A DNA stretch of 64,000 nt from NCBI GenBank assembly GCA_963925735.1, contig CAWUUH010000005.1, positions 297,628-361,627 on the forward strand. The letters run 5' to 3'. The notes beneath the pieces were generated by a model. The model was not told the DNA's origin. It was given only the letters and a program-made list of their open reading frames with translations, and searched no databases. Numbering within the stretch: position 1 is the first letter of the stretch; every line of letters starts with the position of its first letter. Positions 52,285-60,382 of this stretch are shown one piece after another. This DNA is from UBA4582 sp013204195. Its GTDB lineage: Bacteria > Pseudomonadota > Gammaproteobacteria > Pseudomonadales > Azotimanducaceae. Both the position numbers and the translations under genes were made by a program.

Positions 52285-53469
52285 GTGGCTAACAAGTTAT
52301 GGGTTCGCAAGGTCACGGAGAAACCGACAATGCCTGAGGCACCAAATCTAGAGACGGCAAATCGTAATGGCGAGGAGTTCCTGTTGTGGCCGGCTGGCGC
52401 ACCAGGCGCTGAGGGTCGAGAATCCACAGACATGCCGTCCATCTCAGTGCATCTGCCTGAGCCAGCGAAGGCAATTGGTACGGGTATTGTTATCAACCCG
52501 GGCGGAGGTTACCGAACGCTGGCCTCTGATCATGAAGGCCTGCAGGTGGCTCGCTGGTTCAATCGTCAGGGCATTGCCGCTTTTGTGTTGAAGTATCGAA
52601 TTGGCCCCAAGTACACCACTGAAATTTCTTTATTAGATGGTCTGCGCGCGATGCGGTTAGTACGCGCGCGCGCGGGCGAATTCAACATTAGCCCGACCCG
52701 CTTGGGCATGCTGGGATTCTCAGCCGGCGGTCATCTAGTGACCGCCGTGGGTACCCGTTATGATCTGGGACTAGAAAAATCCATGGACCCCATAGAGCGC
52801 GTGAGCAGTCGGCCTGATTTTCTCGTGCCTGTTTATGCGGTTACCAGTGGCGCCAAACGAGGCCGAAAGGCAGATGAATATTTCGCGACCGACGAGCTGG
52901 TTAATGCCAAAACGCCACCATCGTTCCTAGTGCATTCTCATGAAGATAGCATTGTGCCGGCAGATCAATCGATCTTGTTCTATCGAGCGCTGGCAACCCA
53001 TGGCGTGCCAGCCGAGTTACATATTTTTAGCTTTGGCGACCACGGCGCCGGCATGGGTACGGGTGATCCTGACTTCGGCCAATGGCCTGGACAGCTGATG
53101 ACCTGGTTGCGCCGAAGTGGTTTTTTAACCGATAAAAAACGCGTCGCAGTGCAAGGTCGAGCGATCCTCGATGGCAAAGCCCTGGGTCTATTCTGGGTGA
53201 CATTGATCCCACAGGATACTAACGCGCCGATTGCTCGCATCATGGCGAATCGATCTGCTGAGGGACGATTTGAGATAGACCTTGATCACGGCCCGACGCC
53301 GGGCCGGCATCGGGCGGAGATCCATCATGTCAGCGATCAGTATCCTCACGTCGCGACGGGTGTGTATTCAATGGATGATGCGACCTGCTATTCAGTCGCA
53401 GTGGAAGTGGTCGCTGGTCAGTCTCTCGAGTTGGTCGCTTCACATCTTTCTGATGCTGTAATAAGGTAA
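52285..53469 (+). CDS. Alpha/beta hydrolase (acetylesterase-like) with C-terminal extension
   Basis: The 394-residue protein has NPGGGYRTLA (oxyanion), nucleophile S146 in GFSAGGH, the acid in HSHEDSIVP, and His in FSFGDHGAG. It resembles the xylan-esterase-like BD-FAE group. Residues from ~285 form a separate beta-rich domain I do not recognise. The start is GTG 52285 after AGGTGG; no signal peptide is visible. It lies 29 bp after the amidase remnant, same strand. Confidence 0.8.
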   Translation: MANKLWVRKVTEKPTMPEAPNLETANRNGEEFLLWPAGAPGAEGRESTDMPSISVHLPEPAKAIGTGIVINPGGGYRTLASDHEGLQVARWFNRQGIAAFVLKYRIGPKYTTEISLLDGLRAMRLVRARAGEFNISPTRLGMLGFSAGGHLVTAVGTRYDLGLEKSMDPIERVSSRPDFLVPVYAVTSGAKRGRKADEYFATDELVNAKTPPSFLVHSHEDSIVPADQSILFYRALATHGVPAELHIFSFGDHGAGMGTGDPDFGQWPGQLMTWLRRSGFLTDKKRVAVQGRAILDGKALGLFWVTLIPQDTNAPIARIMANRSAEGRFEIDLDHGPTPGRHRAEIHHVSDQYPHVATGVYSMDDATCYSVAVEVVAGQSLELVASHLSDAVIR

Positions 53470-53560
53470 TCGCGCATTCGGCTGGAAGAGCGATTTCGGC
53501 AACTGCGCAATGAGAATAGATCAACATTCGAACCCATGAACCTCAAGGCAGGTTAGTAAG

Positions 53561-54523
53561 ATGAACGACATCACCACAAACGCTGGCTGGTTTGGCACGC
53601 CAAAAGACGATCCGCGGGTTGTTCAGTTGCGCCAACATTTGACAGCTAACAACGGCATAAAGGGACTTGAGATACTTAAGCCCGGTGATGTCGAGCGCGC
53701 GGTCGCACTTTTTCATCGAGATGGCTTTGTGGCCGTCAGCGATATCCTGAATGCCGAGCAAGTTGCGATATTAGCGTCGGGCTGTGACGAGGTTGTCAAA
53801 GAGATCTTGGCCGTTGACCATGACCACAAGGGCAACCGTGGTTCCCATCGATACTCCTTCGGCGGGTCCAGCCTGACTCGCAGTCAGCTTCATCATCCGG
53901 CCTGGCAAATGCTGCTGGATATTCCGCCAGTGACTCGAATTCTGAACGCGATATTTGGCTCGAGCCACTATACGCTCAGGTCGGCTAGCGGCGATTTTTG
54001 CTTGCCCGGAGCCGTCGACTACCAGCCGCTGCATTCCGACATTCGCGACTGGGTTGATGATAAGCGGAGCCCCTTTAGTGCCTTCCATGACCCACTGGGG
54101 CACATGAGCATCAGGGATCTTCCTTGTCCTTATGTGTGTGTGAACTTCCTGCCCCAAGATGTCACTCAGCTCAATGGTCCGACTCGCCAAATTCCAGGCA
54201 CTCAACACTCGCGCATGCCGATTCCCAGTCTTCAAGATGAGCCAGAGTGGATGCGGCTTAGCACCGTCTGCTCCGTGCCTGCCGGTAGCATCATGATACG
54301 TGATGTGCGCGCCTGGCACGGCGGTACACCCAATGTGTCAGAGACAATGCGGGCCATACCGAACCTGGAAATCTATGCGCCTTGGTTTAGAGAACCCATA
54401 GTGCCGGGGATTACCTATCAAGATTACAAGGGGTTGTCGGTAGAAGCGCAGCGCCTGGTGCAACACTGTGTTGCCGATTCCAGTGAAGGCCTTGTGACTG
54501 GCGCCACCCTGCGAGCGCCTTGA
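53561..54523 (+). CDS. Phytanoyl-CoA dioxygenase (PhyH)-like oxygenase
   Basis: The 320 residues carry the Fe(II) facial triad H158-S-D160 (LHSDIRDW) and H253 (RAWHGGTPN), with R264 for 2-oxoglutarate. The class hydroxylates CoA esters or other small molecules; the substrate is not predictable. It is followed 39 bp later by an aldo/keto reductase gene. The pair may act on one substrate, with the hydrolase and CoA-transferase upstream (inference). Confidence 0.82.
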   Translation: MNDITTNAGWFGTPKDDPRVVQLRQHLTANNGIKGLEILKPGDVERAVALFHRDGFVAVSDILNAEQVAILASGCDEVVKEILAVDHDHKGNRGSHRYSFGGSSLTRSQLHHPAWQMLLDIPPVTRILNAIFGSSHYTLRSASGDFCLPGAVDYQPLHSDIRDWVDDKRSPFSAFHDPLGHMSIRDLPCPYVCVNFLPQDVTQLNGPTRQIPGTQHSRMPIPSLQDEPEWMRLSTVCSVPAGSIMIRDVRAWHGGTPNVSETMRAIPNLEIYAPWFREPIVPGITYQDYKGLSVEAQRLVQHCVADSSEGLVTGATLRAP

Positions 54524-54562
54524 TTTACGGGCTCCCTAACGTATGCTAACGGACATCTAAAT

Positions 54563-55528
54563 ATGCAATATCGTCAATTAGGCCGCTCAGCGCTGAGGGT
54601 CAGCGAGTTGTGCCTTGGCACCATGAATTTTGGACCTCGAACGCCGGAAAAGGTGGTCTTTGAAATCTTAGATCAAGGGGTGGCAGCCGGGATTAACTTT
54701 ATTGATACTGCTGATCAGTATGGTGGCAGCCTTGGCGTAGGGGCGACGGAAAGCATCTTGGGTAAGTGGTTCGCAAAAGATAAAACCCGACGTCAACGGC
54801 TCGTCGTCGCGACTAAAGTACATGAGCCCATGTCAGCGGATATCAACGATCGTGGTCTATCAGCGCGACATATTCAAATGGCGTGTGATGCGAGCCTGCA
54901 GCGTTTAGGCATCGATCATATCGACCTCTATCAAATGCACCACTTTGACCGCTCTGCACCGATGGAGGAGATCTGGCAGGCGATGGAGCGGCTCATTGCG
55001 CAAGGTAAAATTACTTATGTAGGTTCGAGTAATTTCCCGGGTTGGGGTATTGCTCGAGCGAATGAAAAAGCCAGCGCCCGGCATCAGTTGGGTTTAATCT
55101 CGGAGCAGAGCCTCTATAACCTGATCGAGCGCCGGATCGAACTTGAGGTCTTGCCTGCCTGTCGCGAGTATGGTCTCGGGTTGATTCCCTGGAGTCCCCT
55201 CGCGGGGGGCTTGCTAGCGGGTCAGTCACCAGCCGGACAGGGCCGGCGGCAATCACAGGATATGCAGGCAGCTCGGGCCAGGTACGCCGCACCACTGGAT
55301 CAATTTCAGCAGCTCTGCGACGAGCTGGGTGAGGCGCCAAGCGCTATCGCGTTGGCCTGGCTACTGCATCAACCCGGTGTTGCCGCGACGATCATCGGCC
55401 CTGGTAGCGTAGAACAGCTGGTTAACCTGCTGCATGTGCCGGATATTCGCCTTGACGCGCCGACCCTGGCACGGCTGGATGTTATTTTTCCCGCTTGTGG
55501 TGCGGCGCCAGAGGCCTATGCCTGGTAA
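54563..55528 (+). CDS. Aldo/keto reductase
   Basis: The 321 residues fold as an (alpha/beta)8 barrel with the catalytic tetrad in place: D48, Y53, K85 and H126. GLIPWSPLAGGLLAGQ and the C-terminal IIGPGSVEQLVN segment bind NADP(H). The family reduces aldehydes and ketones; the substrate is unknown. It is one of four accessory metabolic genes on the same strand. Confidence 0.88.
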   Translation: MQYRQLGRSALRVSELCLGTMNFGPRTPEKVVFEILDQGVAAGINFIDTADQYGGSLGVGATESILGKWFAKDKTRRQRLVVATKVHEPMSADINDRGLSARHIQMACDASLQRLGIDHIDLYQMHHFDRSAPMEEIWQAMERLIAQGKITYVGSSNFPGWGIARANEKASARHQLGLISEQSLYNLIERRIELEVLPACREYGLGLIPWSPLAGGLLAGQSPAGQGRRQSQDMQAARARYAAPLDQFQQLCDELGEAPSAIALAWLLHQPGVAATIIGPGSVEQLVNLLHVPDIRLDAPTLARLDVIFPACGAAPEAYAW

Positions 55529-55671
55529 TGCTTGTCGGTGAATTTTTGCCGGTGGAAGCGATTTAATCCGCTTCAACCGGCATTTTGGTGGGATAAGTCG
55601 AGGATAGCGGGAGGAATCTGGCTGTATATTTTGTATACTCCGCGTGCTTCCATGCATTTGAGTTGTGACAG

Positions 55672-56748
55672 GTGTTAAAAAAATCGCTAGTTAAAGCAAC
55701 GCAGGCGCGAGTTTCTCGTCGCTGGATCAGAGCCCTGTTGTTTGTTTGTAGTCTGTCGAGCGTTTTTGTTCAAGCCGAGGGCGAGCCGTCACCTTTGTTG
55801 GCGCCAATTGCGCTGACCCCTGTGACACTGACCTCAGCGACACTAACCGCTGCGACTATGAGCAACGCCAGGCAGCCAGAGGTTGAACAGCTATTCGAGC
55901 TGGACAGCCGTGAGGGTAAGCCGGCAGGCTTAATCGTAGGATCTCAGAGCGCTACGCATTTGTTGTGGGTGGATCTTGATCGAGGTCTGCTTTTTCGATT
56001 AGAGCGAACGGCTAATGATCATTATCTGCAGCGAGATATCGTGCGGGTCTCCATCGGCAAGGAAGGTTTCGGTAAGCGGAAAGAGGGCGATCTGAAAACG
56101 CCAGTTGGCATTTATAAATTCATGTCGTTTTTGACCGACCAACAGCTGGATGAGCGATATGGGCTGGGCGCTTACCCATTGAACTATCCTAATATCTGGG
56201 ACCGGATTTCATCCAGAACCGGTCATGGCATTTGGCTTCATGGGCTTGACCGGAACCTGGCGCAACGACCGCGGTTTGATAGCGATGGCTGCGTCGTGAT
56301 TGAGAACGCGACATTAGAAAAACTAGCATCCTTCATTACGGTTGGCGAAAGTCAGTTGGTCCTCGGCCGCTCGATGCAGTGGCTTGAGCCGAACACAGTA
56401 CAAACCGAAGACGATCTTTTACCGGCCATAGAGCAATGGCGGCAGGATTGGGAAAGCCTGGATAACAATGCTTACCTGGGGCATTACGCGGTTGATTTTT
56501 CTGACACTCGGCGCAATCTGACTGAATGGCGGGCCTACAAAACGCAGATTAATAACCGTAAGCGGCTGGTGGCGGTGAATTTGACAAAGATGAGTGTGAT
56601 TAGCTATCCCGGGGAAGAGAACATGGTCGCGGTGCGTTTTTACCAGCGCTATACCAGTAATAACTTCAACTGGGTGGGTTGGAAGAATCTTCTGTGGCGT
56701 CGAAATGATGAGGGGCAGTGGCGAATTTTTTATGAAGGAAACGGTTAG
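55672..56748 (+). CDS. L,D-transpeptidase (YkuD) with C-terminal extension
   Basis: A 358-residue exported protein with a signal sequence (about 20-36) and a YkuD domain from ~residue 75. The catalytic pair is H190 (WLHG) and C207 (SDGC), as in enzymes that make 3-3 crosslinks or attach lipoprotein to murein. A C-terminal ~110-residue region (NTF2-like by character) follows. The start is GTG 55672. Its stop lies inside the next gene, an M14 murein-peptidase-like lipoprotein, so the pair is likely coupled. Confidence 0.85.
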   Translation: MLKKSLVKATQARVSRRWIRALLFVCSLSSVFVQAEGEPSPLLAPIALTPVTLTSATLTAATMSNARQPEVEQLFELDSREGKPAGLIVGSQSATHLLWVDLDRGLLFRLERTANDHYLQRDIVRVSIGKEGFGKRKEGDLKTPVGIYKFMSFLTDQQLDERYGLGAYPLNYPNIWDRISSRTGHGIWLHGLDRNLAQRPRFDSDGCVVIENATLEKLASFITVGESQLVLGRSMQWLEPNTVQTEDDLLPAIEQWRQDWESLDNNAYLGHYAVDFSDTRRNLTEWRAYKTQINNRKRLVAVNLTKMSVISYPGEENMVAVRFYQRYTSNNFNWVGWKNLLWRRNDEGQWRIFYEGNG

Positions 56749-57772
56749 GGTAAAAAATACGGTTCAATTGCTGCTGACAATCGTCATGTTGTCGGGCCTG
56801 TGTGCGTGCGCGACGCGGGAGTCAGCCACGCAAGAGATCTTGGTACCGGTCGCGTTACCCGTAGTTGATTCAGTTGTGATCCCTGCACCGGTTGCGCCTT
56901 CATTTGTGGCGCCTGTGGTGGTTGATCAGGAAGAGGTGCTTCGGCGCGATGTCATCGTTGAGCCGATCGATACAACGATCGATACAACGATCGATACATC
57001 AGTGGCTGGAATGATGGCGGTGACCGCCTTGTGTGAGAAACTGGGTGCCAAGTTGGGCAGCGTGAGCACCCCGGACTGCCTGCGCCAACAATTGATTCAT
57101 TCATCCGTGAGCTATACAGGTAATTCATTGGCCTATCGCGAGTTCCCGGCGTTTGCTGATCACGCGCCGTTGGGTCGAGTACTTGTTATCGGCGGAATTC
57201 ATGGCGACGAATTTTCGTCAGTGTCGATAGTGTTCAAGTGGATGGCCGCGCTGCAGGATCACCACACGGGGTTGTTCCACTGGCGATTTGTCCCCGTCGC
57301 TAACCCGGATGGCTTGCTGCAGGAGACATCTCAACGCCAAAATAGTCGTGGGGTGGACCTTAACAGGAATTTCCCCACCGCTAACTGGGGAGATGATGCC
57401 CGTCGCTATTGGATCGAGAGGACCGGCCGTAACCCGCGCCGTGAGCCTGGCGATGCCCCGGGCAGTGAGCTGGAAATTCAATGGTTACTGGAGCAAATAG
57501 CGTCCTTCCGCCCTGATGTGATTATCTCTATACACGCGCCCTATGACCTGGTGGATTACGACGGGCCGCCATCGGCACCTAGTAATTTTGGTAGTTTACG
57601 CTTGAGAAGGCTCGGGGTTTTCCCCGGTTCGCTGGGGAACTATGCGGGTCTGGACATGAAAATCCCCGTTGTTACCGTTGAACTGGAATCGGCTGGCATC
57701 ATGCCGTCCCGGATTGAGATCAACAATATGTGGGTAGACCTGGTGCAGTGGTTGAAAGGTCAGCTGGGATAG
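56732..57772 (+). CDS. M14-family zinc carboxypeptidase lipoprotein (MpaA-like)
   Basis: The 346 residues start with a lipoprotein signal (LCAC lipobox) and a low-complexity Val/Pro linker containing three IDTT repeats. The M14 domain has zinc ligands H157 and E160 (HGDE) and H268 (SIHAP), with the catalytic E317 (VTVELES); PVANPDGL and GVDLNRNFPT are typical of murein tripeptide amidase A. It overlaps the upstream L,D-transpeptidase gene by 17 bases. A role in peptidoglycan remodelling or recycling is likely. Confidence 0.85.
   Translation: MKETVRVKNTVQLLLTIVMLSGLCACATRESATQEILVPVALPVVDSVVIPAPVAPSFVAPVVVDQEEVLRRDVIVEPIDTTIDTTIDTSVAGMMAVTALCEKLGAKLGSVSTPDCLRQQLIHSSVSYTGNSLAYREFPAFADHAPLGRVLVIGGIHGDEFSSVSIVFKWMAALQDHHTGLFHWRFVPVANPDGLLQETSQRQNSRGVDLNRNFPTANWGDDARRYWIERTGRNPRREPGDAPGSELEIQWLLEQIASFRPDVIISIHAPYDLVDYDGPPSAPSNFGSLRLRRLGVFPGSLGNYAGLDMKIPVVTVELESAGIMPSRIEINNMWVDLVQWLKGQLG
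56965..57000 (+). repeat. 12-bp tandem repeat encoding IDTT
   Basis: Three units based on GATCGATACAAC run in frame with the M14 gene and encode the IDTT repeats of its linker. The third unit has one change. Confidence 0.88.
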
Positions 57773-57858
57773 TTAACCTGTGATAGCTCGGAAGCTGTCC
57801 AGGGCGGACAAGAGTACCTAGCTATCTCCTTGAGCTTGTCGGGTAACGTGGAGGGAAT

Positions 57859-58659
57859 ATGAGTAACTGGGCCCAAGGCGATATTGATACTGGTGAGATC
57901 AATATTCACTACTACCGGACTGGCCACGGCGACCTTCCCCCTTTGGTGCTATGTCACGGTTTCAGCGACAACGGCTTGTGCTGGACCCGAGTGGCCGAAG
58001 CGCTGGCAAGCCAGTTCGATATCATCATGATGGATGCTCGCAACCATGGTCTTTCTGGTCACGGCAGCGCCAATTTGCAAGGCATGTCTGACGACCTGGC
58101 TACGGTTATTCAGGCCTTGAATCTAAACCAACCTGCCGTACTAGGCCACTCTATGGGCGCGAGCATGGTGGCCGATTTTGCGGCGCGCTATCCAGCCCGA
58201 GTGTCACGTATTTTGCTGGAAGACCCGCCCTGGACTAAGCATCAAGGCGCGGTGAGAGACAAAGATGTGGCGCAACGTCGTGAAGGCTTTCGTCAGTATC
58301 TGACGTCGCTAAACAATAAAACCGAAGCGCAGATTATCGCCTTTGGCAAACAACAGAACCCCACCTGGCATGCTGATGAACTGCCCGCCTGGGCAGCTTC
58401 CAAAAAGCAGGTGAGTGAGCTGGCGATGGAAGGTCTGACACTGGGCAACTGGTCAGAGACCGTGGCGCAGATTCAGTGCCCGGCCTGGCTGATCTATGCC
58501 GATGGCGAGCGTGATGGCATTGTGAAACATGACATTGCTCAGCAAGTCGCGGCGATGAACAACCATTTCACCCTGCGCCATATCGAAGACGCTGGCCATA
58601 ACACACGCCGTGAGCAGTTTGACCGTTATATGTCGGCGGTTGTGGAAGGTTTGCTTTAG
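57859..58659 (+). CDS. Alpha/beta hydrolase
   Basis: The 266-residue protein has the classical triad: CHGFSDNG (oxyanion), nucleophile S98 in GHSMGAS, and His in AGHNTRRE. It is a general alpha/beta hydrolase of unknown substrate. GGAGGGAAT precedes the ATG. The gene lies 86 bp after the M14 gene and is the last chromosomal gene before the putative island edge. Confidence 0.82.
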   Translation: MSNWAQGDIDTGEINIHYYRTGHGDLPPLVLCHGFSDNGLCWTRVAEALASQFDIIMMDARNHGLSGHGSANLQGMSDDLATVIQALNLNQPAVLGHSMGASMVADFAARYPARVSRILLEDPPWTKHQGAVRDKDVAQRREGFRQYLTSLNNKTEAQIIAFGKQQNPTWHADELPAWAASKKQVSELAMEGLTLGNWSETVAQIQCPAWLIYADGERDGIVKHDIAQQVAAMNNHFTLRHIEDAGHNTRREQFDRYMSAVVEGLL

Positions 58660-59063
58660 CCAGCAATCGACAGGATGCCGGTTTCGCATCGGCAACACCC
58701 GTTGTGATTCATCGTTGCCATATCGGCACCGCAACGAGGCAGCCGCTTAGCGTTGCAGCGAATATTTTGACGGGCATGGCTTTGAAAAAAATTGGTGGCG
58801 GTGAAACCGAAGTGTAAGAAATCTTTGTTCTGCTCTTTGGTTCCTCTAGAGCCCGCCGACTTCTACTTGTAACTGTTCCTTTATCTTTCGTTGAATAACT
58901 TTTACAGGGGATGTAGGTGGTGCGTCTACGGTTAGCCTAGTTTTAGGTTATTGGTCGTAGTTAGTGAGTTATGTCTATTTATTGTAATCGCTTCTCGGTG
59001 TTTCGCTGCGCGATACACCTGTCAGCATTCCTGTTTTGCGCCAGAGGCGCAAAGCCACGAATT
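58660..59063. other. Gene-free stretch before the att-like site
   Basis: No frame with support was found here. The region becomes A+T-richer toward the right. A perfect 8-bp hairpin, TTTGCGCC/GGCGCAAA with an AGA loop (59035-59053), lies just before the att-like sequence; it has no T-run, so it is not a standard terminator. Confidence 0.5.
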
Positions 59064-59081
59064 TGGTGGAGGCGGCGGGAA
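59064..59081. other. Attachment-site-like copy of the tmRNA (ssrA) 3' end
   Basis: The sequence TGGTGGAGGCGGCGGGAA is the reverse complement of the conserved tmRNA 3' end (TTCCCGCCGCCTCCACCA, including CCA). Similarity stops there, at the T-loop boundary. No other tmRNA sequence surrounds it. Such duplicates arise when phages or islands integrate at the 3' end of ssrA. Confidence 0.7.
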
Positions 59082-59110
59082 CTGTTAATGCCATTTAAGT
59101 AATTGATTTT

Positions 59111-59161
59111 ATTGGTTTATATTGGTTTAAAATCCACTTTTTGTTACATCCTTTGTTACAT
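59111..59161 (+). repeat. Paired direct repeats next to the att-like site
   Basis: ATTGGTTTA occurs at 59111-59119 and 59121-59129, and TTTGTTACAT at 59140-59149 and 59152-59161, in A+T-rich DNA 30-80 bp from the att-like core. They resemble integrase arm-binding sites by position, but this is an inference. Confidence 0.45.
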
Positions 59162-59368
59162 TAAATAGTCCGTTTTGACGCTCTATAATGGTGTCCAATC
59201 AGATAATTTTCGACGACTAATATCTCTATAATTAATGATAACGATTACTCATCTACAGACTCTTCTCCGATATATGTATTCTCACTAAAGAGCCCCTCAT
59301 ATACCTTTGCATGCTTTGTGGTAATCATCCCTTTTTAACTTCGATTAGTAATGGGGGGGCTACCATAA

Positions 59369-59584
59369 TCAGTCTCCTTTGGGTTCTAAGTAGTCGAGTT
59401 CTTTACCTGCGATACGCAACAGATCTTCATCACTCATACGTTCGAGCTGCTTGGTGCCATTAATGTTGATGTTTACTTGCGTTGCGTTGTCTGGTGCAGC
59501 CAAACCGTGCAGCTTGACCAACGAATCGGTGGTGTTCTTCATTTCGGTCGCAGTCGCTGAGGCGCTATAAGCCTCCATATACAT
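59369..59584 (-). pseudogene. Phage-type protein fragment (C-terminal)
   Basis: The frame encodes 71 residues (MYMEAYSASATATEM ... VNININGTKQLERMSDEDLLRIAGKELDYLEP). The end resembles C-termini of phage small-terminase-like proteins. There is no good ribosome-binding site, and the RidA fragment abuts its 5' end at 59588, so it looks truncated. Weak identification. Confidence 0.45.
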
Positions 59585-59587
59585 CCC

Positions 59588-59776
59588 GGCACAGACAAGT
59601 CAAAATTACTGACTACCACCATCTGGCTGGCGGACATGGCTGACTTTGCGGGCCTCAACAGTGTCTGGGACAAATGGGTTGTGCCAGGTGCAACACCAAC
59701 CCGCACCTGTGTTGAGTCGAAGATTGCCGCCCCACAGTTTACCGTAGAGATTGCGATAACCGCAGTAGTGGAATAA
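59588..59776 (+). pseudogene. RidA (YjgF) family fragment, C-terminal half
   Basis: Read without a start codon, the + strand encodes about 62 residues ending at TAA 59774-59776: GTDKSKLLTTTIWLADMADF, then VWDKWVVPG, then the TRTCVESKIA block with the catalytic Arg and the Glu near AVVE. This matches the second half of RidA, which hydrolyses reactive enamines and imines. The N-terminal half (~60 residues) is missing; a phage-type fragment on the other strand starts immediately left. A deletion or insertion junction is implied. Confidence 0.75.
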
Positions 59777-60382
59777 ACACCATCAGGGACAGATAGCGAC
59801 CTGTTTGCCATCCCATGATTGTTGCGCAATTGACGCGCACTCCGATTTTTTTGCACCTTGTTTGGACATTTCCTGACGACCTTAAACTATCTTCTCGAAA
59901 ATTCCGGGGCAGGTCCATGTTCGGTATTTGTGTGCCTGGCCGTTATCTGCGGGCTGGCGCTGAATGGCTGTTGAACGGTCTGGGATTTCTGCTGAAAATT
60001 CAAGACATGGCCCCGTTTTTGCAGCGTTGTGAATATTAACAAATCTGTGGTTGCAGCCGCTCGGCGGCAGTAGCAGAATGCCCCTTAAGACACTAAGTCA
60101 GGAGCGAGGATGGATTAAAAACGGCGCAAGCTTTCACAAACTTTCATAAGCTTTTGCGGTTTTTGCGCGCTTATAAAAGCAGGAATATGTCACCGTAAGT
60201 GCTCCAGTAAACGCACCATTAAATGCACCAATAAATGCCCTGGGAAAGGCAACAGCCATGTATGGAAAGCTATGTACAGAAAGCTATGCACAGAAAGACA
60301 GGCTCAGAAAGGAAGATTTTACAATTAGACCCAATATTTTTCTTTTCCACATTTTCTCTTACTGAAAAGGTATGGTTGAATT
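59777..60382. other. Gap before phoH, no supported gene
   Basis: No convincing frame is present. It contains a weak inverted repeat with GCAAGCTT/AAGCTTTTGC arms near 60125-60160 followed by a short T-run, possibly a terminator, and a 14-bp tandem repeat at 60265-60306 based on GAAAGCTATG(T/C)ACA, three units. Confidence 0.5.
60265..60306 (+). repeat. 14-bp tandem repeat, three units
   Basis: Units start at 60265, 60279 and 60293; the third is diverged. It lies about 80 bp upstream of the phoH gene and is not translated as far as I can see. Confidence 0.8.

Noticed and set aside
59035..59053. Perfect 8-bp hairpin as a terminator before the att-like site
   Set aside because: Neither strand has a T-run after it; it may be part of the recombination region, but there is no direct evidence.
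59539..59856. Minus-strand 105-residue frame
   Set aside because: It is the antisense of the RidA fragment, whose + strand translation is clearly homologous. No features of its own.
59815..60039. Plus-strand 74-residue frame
   Set aside because: No ribosome-binding site, no family resemblance, and composition like the surrounding noncoding DNA.
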